DNA of 7,899 nucleotides from Thermoplasmata archaeon. GTDB lineage: Archaea; Thermoplasmatota; Thermoplasmata; UBA10834. The stretch is taken from contig JALHSX010000253.1 of the NCBI GenBank assembly GCA_022865445.1, forward strand, positions 1-7,899, read 5' to 3'. The translations under genes and the position numbers were made by a program. Numbering within the stretch: the stretch's first letter is position 1; each line of letters opens with the position of its first letter. This document shows positions 5,361 through 7,899 of this stretch, piece by piece. Below the pieces are notes generated by a model. It saw only the letters and a list, made by a program, of their open reading frames with translations, was not told the origin of the DNA and made no database searches.

Positions 5361-7899
5361 CTAGCGATATACCAGAACGGAGAGTCCTCCGGCCGTGAAG
5401 TGTTCGAGCTCGCCATTGTCCGATGTGATCTTCTTCTCGACCTCGAAGAACTCTGGAGACAACATGATCTCCCTTCCGTCGTTCATCCGGATCTGAATCC
5501 CTTTGTCTCCCAGCAGGATGCTGGGACCGCGCATCGACGAGATTCTTTCGGCTATCTCCTTCGCATCCTTCCTGAACTTAGGCCCCAGCTTGGAATGCAC
5601 GGGCTTCACTCCGGAAACCTCCTCATTCAAAACGACATCCCCGCGCACCTCCAGCTCCTTGGCTTTCAGCGTTTCCTTGATATCAACCTCGGAGCCGGCC
5701 ATCATCTCAGCTGCATCAGGACCCACGATCTCGACCCGCTTGATCTCGGCATTCAGGGTAAGCCCCTTCGCGGACTTCCAGGAACGGACGGAAGCTACGA
5801 TGTCCTTTATCGTCTCCCCCTTTCGTTCGGCCCCTTCGTTCGCTTCAGGAGCGTCGGGCCATTCCGACACGTGTACACTTATCGGCTTCTCGTGTTCTTT
5901 GAAGTTCAGCTGATACGCATCCTCAGCGACGTTTGGCAGGAAGACAGAAACGAGCTTCAGCAAGCCCAGGCCAACCGTGTAGAGGACATACCTGGCACCG
6001 TCGTCTTTGTCGCCGTATGCCCTGTGTTTGACCAATTCGATGTAGTGGTCAGCGAACTCGTGCCACAGAAAGTCCTCAATGGAAGCCATCGACTGATCGA
6101 ACCGGTACTTGTCGCTGCTCCTCTCCACCTCGTGAACCAGCTTCCCGAATCTGCTGAGGATCCATGCATCGATCGCATGCATCTTCTTCGGTTTCCGCGG
6201 CTTTGTCTTGCAGGCTGAGCCGACCATTCGCATGACGTTCCAAGTCTTGGTGGCCAACCTTCCACCGCGTACGAGCTCCTGCTCCTTGAATGCGTGGTCG
6301 ATTCCGAGAGCGCATGTGGCTGCGTAGTACCTCATCGCGTCGCCGCCGTACTTCTCCAGCAGCGGCATCGGGTCGATCACATTGCCAGCCGATGCGTGCA
6401 TCGGGGTGCCGTCGGGTGCCATTATGAACCCGTGGATCATGGTCTCCTTCCACGGCTTCTCGCCGACGAGGAGCATCTCGCGCAGAATCGTATAGTATGC
6501 CCAAGTCCGTATTATCTCCAGCCCTTGTGGCCTCATGGACATGGGGTAGAGTTTCTTGAACAGCTTCTCATCCCTCTCCCAGAATGTGTTGAACAGAGGT
6601 GAGATGCTGGAGTCCATCCACGTGTCGAACACCTCGGCAGACCCGATGTACTTCCCTCCGCATACCTCGCACTTCTCGATCCTCGGGGGCTTCGCCGTCG
6701 GGTCGACATAGCACTCGTGTTCGTCCGCAAGAAGCACGTTGCCGCAGTCCTGGCACTCCCAGAGAGGTATCGCGGTCGCGAAGTATCTCTGCCTCGAGAC
6801 GACCCAATCCCAAGCGAGGGAGTTCACCCAGTTCTGGATCCTGAGCTTCATGAACTCTGGATTCCAGTCGATCTGGTCGATCATCTTGAGAACTCGATCT
6901 TTGAACTGGAGGCTCCTGATGAACCATTGCGGGGTTTTGATGAACTCAATCGGAGTATGGCATCTCCAGCACGAGCCAACGCTCTGGTCCAGGTCATCCT
7001 GCTTCAGCAGCAGCCCCTCGCTCTTCATGTCCGCGATGATGGCCATTCGCGCCTCGGCCACCGCCATGCCTGCATACTTTCCCGCAAGAGAGGTCATCAC
7101 GCCGGATTCGTCTATGCCCTTCTCCAGCGGGAGGTTGTATTTCATGATCCATTCGAGGTCGCCCTTGTCACCGATGGAGCATATCATCACAGTGCCAGTT
7201 CCGAAGGATGGATCCACCTTCGGGTCCGCCACGACCTTGACCTTCTTGTTGTAGGAGGGAACGATGAGCTCCTTCCCCACCAGATGCCGCTTGGAAGCGT
7301 CGTCCGGATGAACTGCGACGAGGAGGCAGGTGCAAAGAAGCTCAGGCCTTGTTGTGGCGATGAGCACTTCCTGCCCGGATTCCGCTTCGTGGAACCTGAT
7401 GTAGTTCAGATGCGTCTTCCGAGGCTCATACTCGACCTCCGCCTCTGCGAGGGCGGTCCCGCACCTCGTGCACCAGTTTATCGGGAAATGGCCTTTGTAG
7501 ACGAACCCTTTCTTGAACATGCGTATGAACGATATCTGGGTGAGCCGCCTGTAATACACCGCATCTGTCTGGTAGTAGATGCTCGGGTCCATGCTCTCGC
7601 CGAGCCTCTCAAACTGGCGGATCATCTCACCTATGTACGTCTCTGCGAACTCGCTGCACATCTTGACGAATTCCTGTCGTGGGACATCCGAGGCCTTGAT
7701 CCCCTTGACCTTCTCGACGCGAACCTCCACCGGAGTCCCGTTCACGTCGAAACAGAGGGGGAAGAATACGTTGTACCCCCTGAGCCGCTTGTAACGGGCG
7801 GCGAAATCTATCACAGTGTAGCCGTAAGCATGACCCAGGTGCAACGCCCCAGAGGCGTATCTAGGCGGGTTGTCTATGCTGTAGACTTCCTTCCTGGAC
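5361..7899 (-). CDS. valS: valyl-tRNA synthetase, archaeal type, 5' end outside window
   Basis: The frame runs unbroken from the window edge to TAG at 5361-5363 and gives 845 residues. The first visible ones (SRKEVYSIDNPPRYASGAL) show that the true start lies beyond 7899. ValRS joins valine to tRNA-Val using ATP. Visible features, numbered from the first full codon, are HLGHA at 20-24 (HIGH motif) and FDVNGTPVE, as in archaeal ValRS. The CP1 editing domain has ATTRPE (181-186) and GDKGDLEW (243-250, with the conserved editing-site Asp). Three paired-cysteine knuckles probably bind zinc (CTRC, CWRC, and CQDC with CEVC). The core continues with WDWVVSRQR (363-371) and FDTWMDSSISP. The KMSKS position reads PMHAS (499-503), losing both lysines. 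An anticodon-binding helical domain follows. The C-terminus carries a KLGPKFRK segment resembling the tail of archaeal/eukaryotic IleRS, and lacks the bacterial coiled coil. Val is favoured over Ile by ATTRPE and the NGTPVE form. Confidence 0.95.
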   Translation of the reverse strand, partial: SRKEVYSIDNPPRYASGALHLGHAYGYTVIDFAARYKRLRGYNVFFPLCFDVNGTPVEVRVEKVKGIKASDVPRQEFVKMCSEFAETYIGEMIRQFERLGESMDPSIYYQTDAVYYRRLTQISFIRMFKKGFVYKGHFPINWCTRCGTALAEAEVEYEPRKTHLNYIRFHEAESGQEVLIATTRPELLCTCLLVAVHPDDASKRHLVGKELIVPSYNKKVKVVADPKVDPSFGTGTVMICSIGDKGDLEWIMKYNLPLEKGIDESGVMTSLAGKYAGMAVAEARMAIIADMKSEGLLLKQDDLDQSVGSCWRCHTPIEFIKTPQWFIRSLQFKDRVLKMIDQIDWNPEFMKLRIQNWVNSLAWDWVVSRQRYFATAIPLWECQDCGNVLLADEHECYVDPTAKPPRIEKCEVCGGKYIGSAEVFDTWMDSSISPLFNTFWERDEKLFKKLYPMSMRPQGLEIIRTWAYYTILREMLLVGEKPWKETMIHGFIMAPDGTPMHASAGNVIDPMPLLEKYGGDAMRYYAATCALGIDHAFKEQELVRGGRLATKTWNVMRMVGSACKTKPRKPKKMHAIDAWILSRFGKLVHEVERSSDKYRFDQSMASIEDFLWHEFADHYIELVKHRAYGDKDDGARYVLYTVGLGLLKLVSVFLPNVAEDAYQLNFKEHEKPISVHVSEWPDAPEANEGAERKGETIKDIVASVRSWKSAKGLTLNAEIKRVEIVGPDAAEMMAGSEVDIKETLKAKELEVRGDVVLNEEVSGVKPVHSKLGPKFRKDAKEIAERISSMRGPSILLGDKGIQIRMNDGREIMLSPEFFEVEKKITSDNGELEHFTAGGLSVLVYR

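Noticed and set aside
5241..6218. Rightward open frame of 325 codons opposite valS and MIP18
   Set aside because: It lies antisense to two well-recognised genes, its protein shows no family motif, and long shadow frames are common opposite GC-biased codons.
7842..7844. TTG at 7844 as the start of valS
   Set aside because: The frame continues upstream to the window edge and encodes the expected residues before the HIGH motif (YSIDNPPRYASG), so the gene is cut by the window.

Overview
The window reads as a gene-dense chromosomal segment of an archaeon. Most likely it is a moderately GC-rich euryarchaeon of the Thermoplasmata kind, but this lineage call is inference from the style of the proteins and not a search result. 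Archaeal signs are TATA-like boxes about 27 bases before several starts, at least one apparently leaderless gene, a tRNA-Gly without encoded CCA, an archaeal-style valyl-tRNA synthetase, and a small archaeal-type MIP18 protein. I see no insertion sequence, CRISPR array, prophage gene or toxin-antitoxin pair. This looks like ordinary housekeeping DNA with a few points worth checking.

Left part (1-2352). The first 34 bases are the start of a leftward gene with a good Shine-Dalgarno site. It diverges from a rightward gene for a stand-alone asparagine-synthetase-type ATP-pyrophosphatase domain (202-966). The spacer between them (35-201) holds a TATA-like box for the leftward gene and an 8-bp inverted repeat. 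A folC-type Mur ligase (1030-2352) follows, probably with its own leaderless promoter.

Middle part (2348-3560). A tRNA-Gly(GCC) gene lies directly behind folC, and its likely TATA box contains the folC stop codon. Next is a 91-residue CxxCxxCC metal-chelating protein (2539-2814), possibly read through from the tRNA promoter. A class I methyltransferase gene converges on it from the right.

Right part (3560-7899). A DEAD-box RNA helicase with a DbpA-type RNA-binding tail (3616-5028) diverges from the methyltransferase gene. Its 3' end overlaps the 3' end of a MIP18/DUF59 Fe-S assembly gene by 11 bases. Upstream of that gene, on the same leftward strand, lies a nearly complete valS whose 5' end runs off the window.

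The common theme is translation and RNA: tRNA-Gly, ValRS and an RNA helicase, with folate polyglutamylation, Fe-S assembly and two poorly characterised enzymes alongside. I see no dedicated multi-gene system. The most striking single feature is that the ValRS has PMHAS where class I synthetases carry KMSKS, in an otherwise intact archaeal ValRS frame.
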